The notes below the pieces were generated by a model. It worked only from the letters and a program-made list of their open reading frames with translations. It searched no databases and was not told the DNA's origin. 64,000 nucleotides of DNA. It comes from Vespa crabro. Its lineage: Eukaryota > Arthropoda > Insecta > Hymenoptera > Vespidae. Numbering within the stretch: position 1 is the first letter of the stretch; each line of letters opens with the position of its first letter. Shown here piece after piece: positions 1 through 12,190 of the stretch. A program made the position numbers and the translations under genes. Location of the stretch: contig NC_060975.1 in assembly GCF_910589235.1 (NCBI RefSeq), positions 1,170,001-1,234,000 on the forward strand, read 5' to 3'.

Positions 1-503
1 GCAAACGAAATAACCGATATAAACCATCTTCTAGTCGAATGTAGGGCCAAGTTAGTGACCTCGAATTTTAATCGTATATGTTAGAACCCACTGTGAAAAT
101 ATTTCAATCGATTCGCTTTCCACGTACCTGCAGTATGTATATGACTCGTGTCCTCGAACATCTTGCTAAATTATTTAAATGTAACTTTTTATATTCAACT
201 TCGTATGCGTTCTTATACATTCATGTCGTTACATTACGTACATACGTATCGCCGGGATATGCAGAAAATAAAGATTAGCAATATCTTTCTCTCTATTTGA
301 TTTTCCCACATTTTCGTGCTTGGTCGAGCGCCCGGAAATATGCAACCGCACATACGGCTGGTGCATACAGACTTGCGTAAAGGGTTACATATCTGCAGGC
401 GCAATATTTGCTTCATTTTCCACTGGTTCTCGCCGAACGAACTACAAAACTGGCTATTAATTTTCTGTAATAGAAAAGAGCAATAAAGATGAATCGATAC
501 TTC

Positions 504-534
<31 letters not shown>

Positions 535-842
535 AGAGGGAAAAAGGAAAAAAAAAGAAAACAAGAAGAAAAATAGAAAGAAAAAATAAAAAAAAGAAAA
601 GGGGAAATAGCGATAAATAAAATATCACTAATTAAGATAATAAAAGATTATGCACGCATTTATGTACATATATTTTAAATATTGATTGGCTTGAATTCGA
701 AGATGTTTTTATCGATTTCGCGAGAAAAAGCGAACGAGGTAGGTTCCTTCGAGTTTCCTGCGAGAATGAGAGATAAATTGGCAGATTCCCTGAATCACAG
801 AACTCACCCGGAATAAAGCCTGGTCGATTCTCTTGTGGGAGT

Positions 843-882
<40 letters not shown>

Positions 883-1098
883 TAGGAGAATGAAAGAGAG
901 AAAGAAAGAAAGAAACGAAGCAGCGGACAATACGAGCGCTGACGCGCGTACCAACGAACGAATAAAAGGAGAGAAAGAATGGAAGAAAGAGAGAAAGGTG
1001 GTATCCTGTACATTCCTGCCTTTTTGCCGAGCGGTCGAACTGGCCGGTCAGTCTGCTCTATATAAGTATATATATATATATACACAGACATATATACA

Positions 1099-1268
1099 AG
1101 GTGTTCCTATTGATCGATTCACATAAACATTGAATTGTCAAATAAAAATCAAAATGATCAGCCATTTTCGTTTCGAATAAATGTCGACATACAAATCCTT
1201 CATTTTTAATAAAAACACTTTATTTCTTTTTAATGATATTCTTCTTGATCAATTAAAATGAACACCCT
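1099..1268. mobile_element. Possible short non-autonomous element (MITE-like)
   Basis: Two inverted ends face each other about 170 bases apart inside TA-rich DNA. The left end reads GGTGTTC followed by CTATTGATC; the right end, in reverse complement, reads GGGTGTTC then ATTTTAATTGATC. The ends match except for a small gap. The interior is AT-rich and non-coding. TA-rich flanks would suit insertion at TA, but no clean target-site duplication can be read because the flanks are microsatellite. Confidence 0.35.
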
Positions 1269-1297
1269 ATATATAAGTATATATACATATATAGAAC

Positions 1298-1354
<57 letters not shown>

Positions 1355-1805
1355 GTGTCTCGATTCCCCTTCGTTCAATCACTCTTACTATTCTTTTTTA
1401 TTCTTTACGTTTCGATCTCAAATCGAAAATGGACGAATTGTCTGTCGATCTTCGAAAGTCATTCGTAATTTACTTCGATCTAAAAGAATCTAAAATCTTT
1501 GACAGCCTTCTTTTGCGATATCCATTCGAAATACAATTATAATTTGAACGTACTATGATACATATATTCTCGTTATGGAGCTGAGAAGAATTAATTTTTT
1601 TCTTCTCAATGAAAAAATTGATTGTGATCTATAAAAACAAAACAATACAATTAATTATCTAAACAAAAAGTAATTTTTTCTTCATTATATATGCGAGTAC
1701 ATGTACGTGTACGTATGTACCTCTTTTTATACGTTCCTTTTTCATTATTATCAAGAAAAGATGGAGATCGATTGGTCGGTCCTATAAAAAAAAATGTACT
1801 ATATT

Positions 1806-1854
1806 ATGTGTGCGCGCGCGCGCGCGCGTGTGTGTGTGTGCGCGCGCGTGTACG
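1806..1854. repeat. Alternating purine-pyrimidine tract (TG/CG)
   Basis: About 48 bases alternate strictly between purine and pyrimidine: a TG run, then CG, then TG, then CG, ending in GTACG. Such tracts are known to favour left-handed Z-DNA under negative supercoiling. No gene is attached to it. Confidence 0.8.
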
Positions 1855-2901
1855 AGGATTTTACTTAACTCCAGAGTGGAAACAACGAATACACGGTTCT
1901 TCTTCGATCGATTTTCACTTTCTTCAGAACGTCGTCGACGTAGTCTCAAGAGAATTTGCTAGCTTTTCTATAAGAGAGAGAGAGAGAGAGAGAAAGAGAG
2001 AGGGAACGAGGAAGAGAGAACACAAGCATTTGTTTTAATATTCATGCCGTTCGGTTGGCCCGAACTTTCCTAGAAGTTATTCGTTCATAAATATTGAAAT
2101 GTAACAAGTGGCACATTGACTGACGGAAAAATTACGTATAATATGTAGTTTGTTTCGAAAATAATTGTAGTGGTTGTTGTAACCCCATCTTGCAAAGGGA
2201 AACTTTTCGATAACACGAATTCACAACGTACTATATGTATATACCTACTCGAAAATCGATCATTGTGTTCTCTTAGCTTTATTTCTATTGAAGAAACATT
2301 TCCGTGAGAATTCCCACCCCCCAGCCACCCACCCGCCGCTAGTGGTACTTCTCACGATGGATATTTGCTCGGTAAGAATCATTTTTCCGTTTGTTCCGAA
2401 TGAACTTTGAAGAATCGTGTCGTACGAACTCTCGAAGATCTCGTAAATAGAGCGAAGAACCGCGGAAATTCTTCGCGAGTTGCGAACCACACGAGCAGAT
2501 TTCTTCCGGCACATATTTCATGATAAAGCGTAAGCGAGAGGAAGAGAAGTAATAAGAGAAAGAGAGAACAGCTTGCACGAGAAAATTCGATGCGATCGTA
2601 CGTCAATGTCGTTCCTCTTAAGATCACTATCGCAAAATCAGCGTTTAATATTCCAGGAACGAGGAAAAAAAGAAAAAGGACATTGAGGAAACGCATCACG
2701 CGATATGAATTGATGCGGTAACATGTCACGTTCCATCCTATTATCAGAGATATATTTTCCCTTAACATTATTATTGTTGTTGTTGTTATTGTTATTATGA
2801 TTATCATCATTATGGTTCATCCTATTACTGACCACGTTTCTATCGTTAATTATAATATTAACTAATGTAGAATTGTGATATGTTAAGAAAAAGAAGAATA
2901 A

Positions 2902-2933
<32 letters not shown>

Positions 2934-3400
2934 AAAAGAAAATAAAAAGAAAAAACCGATAAAAATCTTGTTACTTCGGTTGAGTCGAGTAGTTGAATCG
3001 TAACAGGTCGTTTCATCCTCTCTCTATATCTATCGAAGTGCGACGACAGCTCGAAACTTCACCTTCGTGGAATTCGAAATCGGTGTTCGACATTGTTACT
3101 ACCGAATTAACGATCCTCTATTTTTCGTACGTTTCTCAAAGTTCTCACGAAATATCTCGAGGGCCTGCTTGCTTGCTTGCTGCTGCCTAGTACTCTACTT
3201 ACTCCTATCAATAGTTTTCGTCGTTCAAAGGAATGGACTAAAAGTAAAAGGAAAGAGAAAGAGAGAGTAAGAGAAAATTTCTAGAAATTCGTCCTACAAA
3301 AAGTTGGAGTTGTCCGTTTCGACTTTCGGCTATATGAAACTTAGTTAAGTTTGAAAAAGAAAAAAGACTTTAGAAAAAATAGACAAAGATGCAGATAATG

Positions 3401-3433
<33 letters not shown>

Positions 3434-3847
3434 GTGTGTGTGTGTATAAAAAGAAAAAGAAAAGTCACGTTTAATCCATGGGTCACTACGATAAATTTAT
3501 GATCCATAGATAGGGCCGCCGGTCGACTCTAGCAGCATCGGTATAAATGCAAATCCTACGCCATGTTTTAACATCCCTTCCAATGGTTCCACGAGCGATG
3601 ACCCGTGAGAAAATCCGATCGGCGAATCGCATTGTCGACGATGTAAATCGTAAAAGTACAATACTACTACCAGTACTACTATCTACCCACGACTACTATT
3701 ACTACTGGTACTACCACTATTACTGGCGCAACTACGAACCATTTTCGAGGTATCGAGACCGAAGAAAAATATCCTGGAAATTCGATAACGCGGTATAACT
3801 GCTTCCTTCTCTCATTCTATTTTTCCTATCACATATTCAGTATGTGA

Positions 3848-3919
<72 letters not shown>

Positions 3920-4122
3920 ATGGATAGCTGTGTAAAGCAATAATTTCTTATGTCAATCGATGGTGAATATGTTAAACAGATACTTTCCTTAATCGAGTAC
4001 CTCCATTCGAAAAAAGAAATAAATTCTGCAGAAAAGTAAAGCTATTTGATCTTATATACGGCGAGAAATTTCATTTCTCAAGAAATATTCATCGATAATC
4101 ATTAAAAAAATTCCAATTAATT

Positions 4123-4154
<32 letters not shown>

Positions 4155-4753
4155 GAAATAGATATAAAAAAAGAAATAATTATCACTGACCTATTTGTAT
4201 GGCTCTTTCTCTCTCTCTTTCTCTCTTTCTCTTTCTCTTTCTCTTTCTGTCTCTCTAAACTAAAATTCACTATTTCCATGTAACATAAGCTAGTAACATA
4301 TGACACATTGCACATTATTAGATCACAAAACATATTAAACATATCGCTTACACGGAACGTTAATGTTCCTCCAATGTTAACGATAATTATTCTAATCGAT
4401 CGAACGAGGAGAAACGTGTAATGCAAATAATTATTTCTTGCGATTAACTATTCAATTTCTTTCTTTCATTACTTTTTCGTTATTTATCGGCAAAACGAGA
4501 AATAAATAAAATACAAAATTTAGATAGAAAAGATCGTTCTAAAAGGGGATTCCTTTCATTGGAATAAGACTACTATGCTTTCTTTGATGATCAAACTCGA
4601 AGCCTCTATTTTCGTATCGTAAAATCCTCTCTTTCTCTCTCTTTCACTCTTTTCAGTAAGTTCTCCCTTTAAAGGAATGCAATGTTGCACTTTTCGGTGT
4701 ATCATTATCATCGTAAGGCGTGATACCATCTATTTGGTCCTCGAAAAGAGGCA

Positions 4754-4789
<36 letters not shown>

Positions 4790-7700
4790 CGAGAGAGAGG
4801 GAGGGAAAGCTGCTATCCTCTTTTACTTTACCCTCGCTTTTGCCTCGTCCACGTCCTGATTCATTCCTTTGATCGTGAAGAAGGAGGCCAACGTTACGAC
4901 AATGACGAAGGATGCTGCGTGACATCGCTTATAAAAGAGAGAAAAGTGAGATGCGAACCAAGGTACATATATATATATTATACATATACATAAGTTTATA
5001 TGTATGTATGTATATATGTGTATGTATCTATGTATAATGTAGATACAACTTTTCTCATGGAGCTTTATAGAAAATTTATATACATTTATATACAGGACGA
5101 CTTGGTATAATATTATCGTTCTACTAAACAACTTCATCTTGAATTTACCCGATGCAAAAGTATTTCTTTTTACGCATATAACATTTTTCTCCTATTTCTT
5201 CTCTTTATTGTTTTCATTCATTTTCTTTTTCTTTTTCTTTCTTATTATTACTTCGACTAAGATTGATTAATTCATAAATGTTCGATCGGAACGATCGGAA
5301 ATAAATTTTTGTTTAAATCGAACCGAACTATAGTTTTCTAGTTTTCCTTTTTTCTTTTTTTCCTTTCGTTTTCTTCTTTTTCTTACCAATAATGAAATCT
5401 CACGAAATAGTATAATAAATTAGAGAAGACATTAAGAAATTCAAGAGAGGCATGAGAATCTTTCTGTAAAACTTTTCCTATGGCGAACAAAAGCATAGTC
5501 TTAGATAAAGATAAAAGAGAGCGTGAATGTTTCCGCTAAGATTTAGATCCGCAAAAAGGTATAAAAGGAATAATAAAAAGGGGCCACGAGCTCCAAAGGG
5601 AAAAGTGTGGAAAACTGTGCGATATGGTCGACGCTGTAAAAACTTGTCCGAAAGTAAATTCTCTCTTTCTCTCTCTCTCTCTCTCTCTTTTTCCTTTTTT
5701 CTCTCTCGAATACAATGTGCTACTCACCTTTTCCGGTCGCTTTAATTTTATCAACTTTTCATCATGTTTCCGTGAGTAACAACAGATATATAGGGTGAAC
5801 CGATAACCTGAAACGATATTTTAGTTTTGTTATTTGAAGAAAAATTATCTTCATGATAAAAAACAATATTTCTATACAGACACATTTTCAACTTGACCAC
5901 CTTCGTTCATTATATTCAACGTTTTAATATATACATTCTTTTTTTGCCTTTTTTATCTCATTTTGTTTTTTCTTTTTTTTTTTTTCTTTATTTGATTTTA
6001 AATGAAAACTCAAACTTTGTTTCAAATTTTCAGTAACTAATTAATAATTGAAAATTACTCTCATTCTATATATAAATGACTAAGTTAATTTATTTTATAG
6101 TAATTAATATTTCTCATATACAAGTGAAACGTTAATTAGAATTCAAATGATAATAATTGATTATAGTATCAAACATATGTGTATGTATATGTATGTATGT
6201 ATGTATGTATGAATATATATATATATATTTTAGTAGATGTAAGAAATAATGTAAAAAAAGAAAAAAAAAAAGAAAAGAAAAAAAGAAGAAAGAAAGAAAA
6301 GAGAAGAGAAGAAAAAAGAAAAGAATAGAAAGGCAAAATAAATAAATTCCTCGGGTAGAATATTTATATGGTTGGTGGAAAAAGACATCTTTCGTAAAGA
6401 GACACAACCGTGTCGTGTAAAATATCGGGTGACGTACACGATTGTCTCCGCTTTCCGTCAAGCGTTAGAAAATGGAATGCGCACCCGTCGTCGTCGTGAG
6501 TTCCTACATCAATGCCAACCTGAAACACAGACATTGTTCTCGGCAACGTTTACGGCGTTATCACCGATGTTGGGCTCGTGTTGAAAAGAATAGAAAAGCT
6601 ATGTGTATACGACGATGCAACGAGGGCCAAAGTTTTTCCATTATCCTCGCGAAAACTCGTCCTTGGTGACTCGTTTACGCGAACGAAGGGACAGGAAGGG
6701 AAGGAAAAAGGGAGAGAAGAGAAACGATCGTCAACAAATTGGAATGAATTAGAATGATTTAGTCGAGAATTCGATGAAAGGAATGAACAAAGAAAATCCA
6801 AAAGATATTTCTTCTTCCCTTTTACCTTCTTTCTTTCTCGTTTTCTTTTTCTTTTCTCTGTTTCAAAAATTCACAAGATTTTACATTTATTTTTCCTTTT
6901 CAACGGAACTTTTTCTTTACAAAAAAAAAAAAGAAAAACAAAAAAAAGAAAAGAAAAGAAAAGAAAAGAAAAGAAGAAGAAAAAGAAAAAAGAAGAAAGA
7001 GAAAAAGAAGAAAAGGAAAGAGAAAAAAAGAAGATCGTCTTAAATAAAAGGAAAAAGAGTTTCTGGCGGTCGATATAAATTTGAAAAGCGCCTTAAAGAA
7101 GAATGTGTTTGGATCGATAGTAAAAGCAACGTGGGAGGTACCAGCTCAGCTAACTTTCAAACGAGAACGATAAGGTGCTAAAGAAAAAGATGAAGAAACG
7201 TAGGCAGAACAAAGTAGAAGAAGAAGAAGAAGAAGAAGAAGAAAAAGGAAAAAGAAAAAAAAAGTACTGCAAGAAGTTGAAAAAGAAGAAGGTTAGCGAA
7301 AGAGCAGGAAGGAAGATTCTCGTTTTCTCCGCCCGTAACCGTCAGTACCGACGAGGTAATCGAATCGAAACTATAATAACTTTGTCCTGAACCGCGGTAC
7401 CTGCGGACAAACTTGATTTATCTTCGACAGCATGACGACCGCAACGGAGTTCTTTTCTCTCCTTTTTCTTTTTCTTTTTTTTTGTTATACGATGGACGAA
7501 GAATAAAAAGTAAAAAAGAAAGAAAACAAAAAAAAAGAAAGAAGGAAGACGATCGGTGAACTTCGATCATGTCGAACTATTTTTCCTTCTTTTTAAAAGA
7601 TTAATCGAAGATCAAAATCTTTCTAAAGAATTATTTGACGGTTGCGATTGCTCTTCAGCAAAAAAAAAAAAAAAAAAAGAAGAAAAAAAACAAAAAGAAA

Positions 7701-8695
7701 AGAAAAGAGGAGGAGGAGAAGAAAAATGTACTAAAAGAATTAGGTTGTTTTCAAAAAGAAAAGAAAAAAAGAAGAAGAAGAAGAAGAAGAAGAAAAAAAG
7801 AAGTAACCTATTCATCTCTATATTTTTCGTGCAAGTACTATGTCGAGTGAAAAAAACAAAAGTGCTGATAGACAAATTCTCACCGATTTTCCCTCCTCCC
7901 TACCCCTCTCTCTATCTTTTTTGAACTCCCACGAGAATCTTTTCCTTAGTAAGTACGAAGTCTTTTTCCTACTTTTGATTCGTTCCTCGTCCCAGGAGAA
8001 GGGTTGGGGAGTCCATGAAGAAGAAGAAGAAGAAGAAGAAGAAAAAATAAAAGGAAAAAGAAGAAAAGTCTGCTTGTACTACATCGAACGACCAATAAGC
8101 ACGTCCACTCGAATCCAGAGTCACGTGGCTCAAGAGAGAGTGCTTTGACGTTTAGATATGATCTTTTCGAATGATCTCTCGATCCGTTCGACGATCCAAT
8201 TTACGTTGAATCGCGGAAAGCTTTCCCCTTTGGTACATAGAAACTTCTAACTCTAACTCTAACTTCCTCCCTCCCTTTCTCTCTCTCCCTCTCTCTCTTT
8301 CTCCCCTATCATATATATATATCGTACCGTTTGTATGAGAGCTTGATTTATACTCATTCGGAATAAAGAAAAAGAAGAAAAAATATGGGATGGTAAAAAT
8401 GGAAAGTCTTCAGAAGCATCACGAAATTGAAAGAAAAAAAAAATGAAAAAAAAAGTGGAAAGGAAAAAAAAATAAAAAAAAAAAAAAAAAAAGAAAGAAA
8501 GAGAAAAAGAAGAAAAAGGGAAATAGAAAAGTGAAGTGAATCGAGAGAGGACGTTTGACATGGATAACTTCTTTTCTATATATATATATCCTCACCGGTA
8601 ATTACATACGCATGGCCCTCGTAACTCGTGGTAGCAAAGTTTATGCCTCTTTTATGGACTGTGAAAGATTAATTATCGTCCCCATTCGTTCCCAT

Positions 8696-8754
<59 letters not shown>
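8696..8754. repeat. TCG trinucleotide microsatellite
   Basis: About 19 uninterrupted TCG units. It is open in all three plus frames, including a poly-serine frame, but no splice signals or homology around it support a protein. Confidence 0.9.
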
Positions 8755-8852
8755 TCTGCGTCTACGTTCGTCGTTATTTAAACGTCATCGTACACGTCGC
8801 GGAGCGTTTCGTTCGAGCACCTTTGCGCTTTAATTCCCTTTCCACCCTTTTG

Positions 8853-8876
8853 CAATTACGTTAATTAACGTAATTG
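8853..8876. promoter_or_regulatory. Perfect 24-bp palindrome with TTAATTAA core
   Basis: The sequence CAATTACG, TTAATTAA, CGTAATTG reads identically on both strands over 24 bases. It holds paired TAATTA-type homeodomain core motifs. It sits at the start of a unique, less repetitive stretch that also carries ATTTGCAT, the POU octamer, at 9254-9261. A cis-regulatory role is inferred; only the palindrome is seen directly. Confidence 0.35.
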
Positions 8877-9549
8877 GACAGGAAGTTGAACGTACGAGGA
8901 CGAATCGAAGTCATGGAACGCGAACCGTTTTCTCCAAGGATGCTCTTATCTCTTGCGCGACTCCTCGGCAAATTATCCCATTAAAATTAGCATACCATCA
9001 TCAACTCACCCCTCTTAACCCTATCATCCTCTAGCCACCATCCTTCATCACACCATCTTACTCGTTCTAGGAAAGCTATGAAAACGAAAAAGACTCACGA
9101 CGTCACCAACTACTTCCTGCACCGAGAATCTTTCCTTTCGTTTGACCATTCGGCTCAAACATCCTCTCCTCCACCTTTTCCTCCACTAACTTTCACCCCT
9201 CTTGACCTCTCGCCCGTTAATCATTAAACTTATAAAGTTAAACTCAGCAGGTTATTTGCATAGTTTCTCACCACGAGACGCTCAATATAACTCGGGAATT
9301 TATCGTCATGCATACGTGTCGCGAGGCTATTAATTATGACGCCCGTTATTCAATACCGTGCCTGCTTTTTTGCTTCCCTTCTTTCTCTTTCTCTCTCCTC
9401 CCTCTCTTATTCTTTTCCTTTCTCCTTTTTTTTCCTCCATTTTTCTTTCGTTTTTATCCGGCGACCCCATGCCCGCAAGTTACGCGAGCTTTTACGGCGA
9501 CCTTCGTTATTTCCTTTAACGTGGCTACGTTTATATACTATGTCTTTCT

Positions 9550-9588
<39 letters not shown>

Positions 9589-10569
9589 ACTCTCTCTTTC
9601 TTTCCTTTTCTTTCTCTTTGTCTCTCTATCCCTTCGTCCTTTACCTCCTACTCGTGCCAGAAAATTTCTTTCTGTCTCTCTTTCTTTTTCTCTTTCTCTA
9701 CTTTAGTATCGATCCTGTGGTAGGCCGGAAGATCTCAATGATGACGACGAGATTGTCTTTATCGTGTCTATCCAAATAGTTTTCACTTTTTTCTTCTTCT
9801 TTTTTCTTCCTTTTTTTCTTTTTTTTCTTTTTTTTTTTCAAGGACGTTTCGGATAAAATATTTCGTAAAGGATGAAGAGTACAAGATTAGATTTTCAATG
9901 TTTCTCCGTTTTCTGTCGTTTATAGTCGATTCGTCGTTCGAAATAATTCAAGTAGGAATTCTTGAGGAGTCAAGGAAATGAATTAATTTTTAAATGGGCT
10001 GTTAAATTACACGGGGAGAAGAAGAAGAGGAAGGAGGTGGAGAAGGAGGAGAGGAAGGGTGTAAATCCCTTAAAATTCTAAATTAATTTCAAATAAGTTT
10101 AGCAGAAGTTCTTAGCTACTTCGACATTCTTTTCACACATACATACATATACATACACACACACACATATACTCTCTCTCTCTCTCTTTTTTCTTTTCAT
10201 CTTTCCTTCTTTATCCTACTACGGCCCTTTGTGGACCACCCCTCCGTCCCCACCAACACAATCTTGAACGAACGAAGCAGCCATATTAAATTCTTGCTAT
10301 TTAATTTGAAGACCCTTTTTTCCGCTTCCAGACTTTAGAAAGTCGTTGACCTAAGTAATTCGATTCTTTTGTCCTCGGGTTATCGAGCCTACGTTAGCGA
10401 GCGATATTGAAAAAGGTTTCCCATCGAGAAAGAAATTCTTTCACCACGAACTTCGACTTCTTACTTTAACTTTTTCACGATACCGAACCCTTACTCTGGT
10501 CCCTATCGTAAGATCTGACACGTATAAATGAATGAACGCGTTACTGCAATCGAAAGATCTCGCGCGTAG

Positions 10570-10573
<4 letters not shown>

Positions 10574-10634
<61 letters not shown>
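10574..10634. repeat. (TA)n microsatellite
   Basis: About 30 uninterrupted TA units, ending directly at the sequence TAGGGTG, which also abuts TA-rich DNA at two other places in the window. Confidence 0.9.
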
Positions 10635-10639
<5 letters not shown>

Positions 10640-11534
10640 GTGCCTTTTATAAGATTCATTTCGAACATTACGTCAGAGGTAACAAAAAAAGAAAAGAAAA
10701 GAAAAGAAAAAACATGCCATAGAAAATATCGAAGTCTTCGAAATAGTCTTCTTAATTTCAATAAAACTTTGTTAGAAAAAAAATAAAGACAAAGAGAAAA
10801 ACAGACTATGAGTCATTAATTTAATATATATGCATATATATATGCGAAGATGTACGGGAAGAAAAGAAGTTGCTCATTAAATTTTTAACAATTAAATATC
10901 GTCAGAGAATATATACGTAGCATGTTACTTACTCAAGCGCATAACTATATCAACATAGTATTATTACCAGTGAATAAAGATCAATATCTCTTTATATATA
11001 TATTAGAATAACCAAAGAATATACTAATAACCTCGGGCTTTTAGAAATTACTAATAAAATTAATTGGAGTCAATAACTCGTACACGTCAATTACACATAC
11101 ATAATGTAACTAAATCGTGTTTTCCTTCGTTATCCTTATGTATGCAATAGTACAATTATATGTAACTATATACGTATGTATATATTTCAAATATAACACC
11201 ATTATATAACAATAGACGTCGACTGTTCGTACTGTATTATTATACATAGATAATATAAACGGGCATGACCATTTATAATTGCTTCTAATTAGTAAAGGAC
11301 TTCACTACTGATTTTCTCTTTCCCTTTCTTGCTTCATTCATCTTTCTCATTAATAATGAAAGAGAAATATTCCTCACCTTACGAAATTAAACGTATTAAT
11401 GCAGTTATCAACCTTCGGTGAGCTTTCATTTACGAGAAACGAGTGACTCGAATGAACGCCCTGAATTGGGACGACACGAGAACATAAACGTCGTCATTGA
11501 ATAATCGCCGCTAGAGAGAAAGGGAGATAAATAG

Positions 11535-11536
<2 letters not shown>

Positions 11537-11586
<50 letters not shown>

Positions 11587-11635
11587 TGAGAGGCTATAAT
11601 ATTCTTCTATGCTGAGGAAATAGATAGAGACAGAG

Positions 11636-11690
<55 letters not shown>
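11537..11690. repeat. Two (GA)n microsatellites at the left edge of the PPO duplication
   Basis: Two GA runs (about 11537-11581 and 11643-11690) lie either side of a short unique spacer. The second marks the approximate left boundary of the duplicated PPO segment. Confidence 0.85.
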
Positions 11691-11691
<1 letters not shown>

Positions 11692-12157
11692 TGAATGCAT
11701 ATGTGTATGTACGAAAAAGAAAAGAATTACGAAACGGAAAGAAAGAAAGGAAATAAAAATAATTGAGAAAAGAAAAAAAAAAAGAAATGAAGGATTATTT
11801 CGCGAGGAAAATTTAAGTCGTGCTGCTGGTAACAAGGTATACCCATCATCGTCGTTGCGTCAAGTAGATCACATACATGCATAGATAGATATATATATAT
11901 ATATTTTTTTTTCTTTTTCTCTTCTCCTTCGGGCGTTAAATCCGTATTCGTCTGGTCGTCGTAGGACTTGCCGTAGAGAGAAACCAACGCGTGAGAATAA
12001 ATGCAATCCGAAGGGAAGAAAACGTCGAGTAATGTTTCTCTGGATAACATCAGATATGTGCTTGGGATTATATTACGTCGTTATATCATGTTCTTACAAG
12101 AGGAAAAATGAAGGAAAATGGAACAATTTGTTTTTTCTTTTTAAACCATTAGGAAAT

Positions 12158-12190
<33 letters not shown>

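Larger units (their letters stand above)
1..11600. other. Gene-free, microsatellite-rich region
   Basis: I see no splice-consistent coding exon or RNA gene here. Open frames on both strands are translations of GA/CT, poly-A/T, TA or trinucleotide tracts and give S/L/F/K/E/R-rich peptides without recognisable domains. The main tracts are (GA)n near 846-876, (TA)n near 1300-1353, alternating purine-pyrimidine at 1806-1854, (TA)n at 3856-3917, a TCG trinucleotide run at 8696-8754 and (TA)n at 10574-10634. The stretch from about 8,830 to 9,560 is richer in unique sequence and holds a perfect palindrome and an octamer motif, listed separately. The region could be intergenic or a long intron of a gene outside the window; the sequence does not decide this. 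Confidence 0.6.

Noticed and set aside
413..1091. Open frames on both strands rich in F, L, S or K, E, R
   Set aside because: They translate poly-A, AAG and GA repeats; there are no splice sites, domains or conserved residues.
6372..6801. Overlapping open frames on both strands in a less repetitive stretch
   Set aside because: Composition is more gene-like, but no frame shows a recognisable motif or splice context, and both strands are open to a similar extent.
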